Positions 5,878-6,500 of a stretch of 6,500 bases of DNA are shown here, piece by piece. Position 1 is the stretch's first letter. Every line of letters starts with the position of its first letter. Source of the stretch: Acidobacteriota bacterium (GTDB lineage Bacteria > Acidobacteriota > UBA6911 > RPQK01); NCBI GenBank assembly GCA_003819755.1, contig RPQK01000456.1, positions 1 through 6,500 of the forward strand. Reading direction: 5' to 3'. Both the position numbers and the translations under genes were made by a program. Below the pieces are notes generated by a model. It was not told where the DNA came from and did no database searches. It worked only from the letters and a program-made list of their open reading frames with translations.

Positions 5878-6366
5878 ATGGTTCAAGGCTCAATCTGCTC
5901 CCCAATCAGACTTAAAAACAAAGAAAGGAAAACCACCGAAGTGCCTAGGCTTTTGGAGAATCTACCTAAGAATATCAGTAAAGAAGACCAGGACTATCTT
6001 AAGAAGTACGGCGAAAGACTGTCGGACTCTACTCAGAACGCGAAATGGATCGGAAGTCAGGATGATCATGAGGAACATGCCGGACAGTCTCTGGTGACGA
6101 GGAATTACGAGGTCATCAAGCAATGGGCCGAAGAACGGGGCGCGAAGCCGGCGACGGTCCCCGGGACAGAGCACGGCAGGACTTTAGGCGTTCTGCGTTT
6201 CAATTTTCCCGGTTTTGGCGGCAAAGACCTGCAGGAAACCTCCTGGGAGGAGTGGTTACGGACTTTCGACGAGCGTAAGCTTGTCTTCCTTTTTCAGGAG
6301 CGCCTGAAGAACGGCAACCAGAGCAACTTCTTTCGCCTCGAGAGCCCGCTCCGGGAAGACGCGTGA
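5878..6366 (+). CDS. Conserved small protein of unknown function
   Basis: A 162-aa predicted soluble, charged cytoplasmic protein with no signal peptide or membrane segment. Two parts are visible. The N-terminal part is helical (about 22-60, LLENLPKNISKEDQDYLKKY) and leads to NAKWIGSQDDHEEHAGQSL. The C-terminal module (about 73-155) reads TRNYEVIKQWAEERGAKPATV, then PGTEHGRTLGVLRFNFPG, then SWEEWLRTFDERKLVFLFQE and a final SNFFRL. I recognise this last module from many soil bacteria, where it is sometimes labelled 1,4-alpha-glucan branching enzyme. That label is not supported here, since the protein is far too short and has no GH13 motifs. I cannot assign a function. The start is uncertain: ATG 5878 has a weak ribosome-binding site, while GTG 5941 (141 aa) follows AAAGGAA at a 10-base distance and begins where conserved-looking sequence begins. 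The TGA stop is immediately followed by the 7-bp repeat array. Confidence 0.75.
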   Translation: MVQGSICSPIRLKNKERKTTEVPRLLENLPKNISKEDQDYLKKYGERLSDSTQNAKWIGSQDDHEEHAGQSLVTRNYEVIKQWAEERGAKPATVPGTEHGRTLGVLRFNFPGFGGKDLQETSWEEWLRTFDERKLVFLFQERLKNGNQSNFFRLESPLREDA

Positions 6367-6436
6367 GGGTTCCGGGTTCTGGGTCCAGGGTTCGGGGTTC
6401 TGGGTTCGGGGCTCAAGGTTAAAGGTTCAACGTTCG
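6367..6436 (+). repeat. Degenerate tandem array of a 7-bp unit (GGGTTCN)
   Basis: Ten contiguous 7-base units start at the base after the TGA stop at 6364-6366: GGGTTCC, GGGTTCT, GGGTCCA, GGGTTCG, GGGTTCT, GGGTTCG, GGGCTCA, AGGTTAA, AGGTTCA and ACGTTCG. Units become more divergent away from the gene. Seven GGG runs at exact 7-base spacing (6367-6411) make a canonical G-quadruplex pattern on the plus strand. It is the left arm of an inverted pair with the array at 6453-6500. Confidence 0.92.
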
Positions 6437-6452
6437 GATTCTTCGCTTTTAA

Positions 6453-6500
6453 CCCCGAACCCCGAACCCCGAACCCCGAACCCCGAACCCCGAACCCCGA
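6453..6500 (-). repeat. Perfect tandem array of CCCCGAA, truncated by the window edge
   Basis: Six identical 7-base CCCCGAA units (6453-6494) plus six bases of a seventh run off the end of the window. On the minus strand this reads GGGGTTC repeats, the inverted counterpart of the degenerate array at 6367-6436, so the two arms can form an imperfect long hairpin. An inner pairing of GGTTAAA (6417-6423) with TTTAACC (6448-6454) is also available. The uniform copies suggest recent slippage expansion compared with the left arm. Confidence 0.92.

Noticed and set aside
5878..6366. 1,4-alpha-glucan branching enzyme
   Set aside because: Far too short and without GH13 catalytic motifs; the label appears to be a propagated annotation error.
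6367..6500. A true linear-replicon telomere, suggested by GGGTTCG repeats
   Set aside because: Both orientations are present around a short unique spacer and the array follows directly on a gene; nothing else supports a chromosome end. The window edge prevents a full test.

Overview
This window looks like a stretch of chromosome from an environmental, Gram-negative-type bacterium of moderate-to-high GC. Several products carry export signals and there is a fragment of an outer-membrane beta-barrel. The best lineage clue is the secreted cupredoxin at 3292-4425. Its N-terminal half is built from a duplicated beta module (VFPHFAIGAGVNTQ-type) that I associate with Acidobacteriota, especially Solibacter/Bryobacter relatives. 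That assignment is inference from memory, not proof. No tRNA, rRNA, CRISPR array, transposase or phage gene is visible.

Layout, left to right. A UdgX-type uracil-DNA glycosylase (minus strand, 2-655) is divergent from a secreted double-BON-domain protein (957-1511). The BON gene overlaps by 11 bases a PPOX/FDOR split-barrel flavoprotein (1501-1881). An almost perfect 34-bp-arm palindrome (1887-1959) separates this pair from a convergent, membrane-anchored metallo-beta-lactamase-fold hydrolase of the NAPE-PLD/UlaG type (minus, 1969-2949). Upstream of that gene, ending in an ATGA overlap with its start, is the broken 3' end of a small outer-membrane beta-barrel gene (2946-3256). Divergent from it is the secreted cupredoxin (3292-4425). 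A second inverted repeat, built of 9-bp tandem units (4436-4531), lies between the cupredoxin and a convergent exported GHL10 glycosidase-like protein (minus, 4530-5792). A small cytoplasmic protein of unknown function (5878-6366) follows. Its stop codon runs directly into a third inverted repeat made of 7-bp units (6367-6500), which is cut by the window edge.

Functionally the genes are mixed: DNA repair, cell-envelope maintenance or turnover (BON, GHL10, beta-barrel), redox proteins (PPOX, cupredoxin) and an uncharacterised hydrolase. I see no single multi-gene pathway or defence system. The most unusual signal is between the genes. Three unrelated short-unit tandem repeats share one design: the unit is repeated, a spacer follows, then the reverse complement is repeated. 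Each sits within a few bases of stop codons. Two lie between convergent genes, and the third is predicted to do so.
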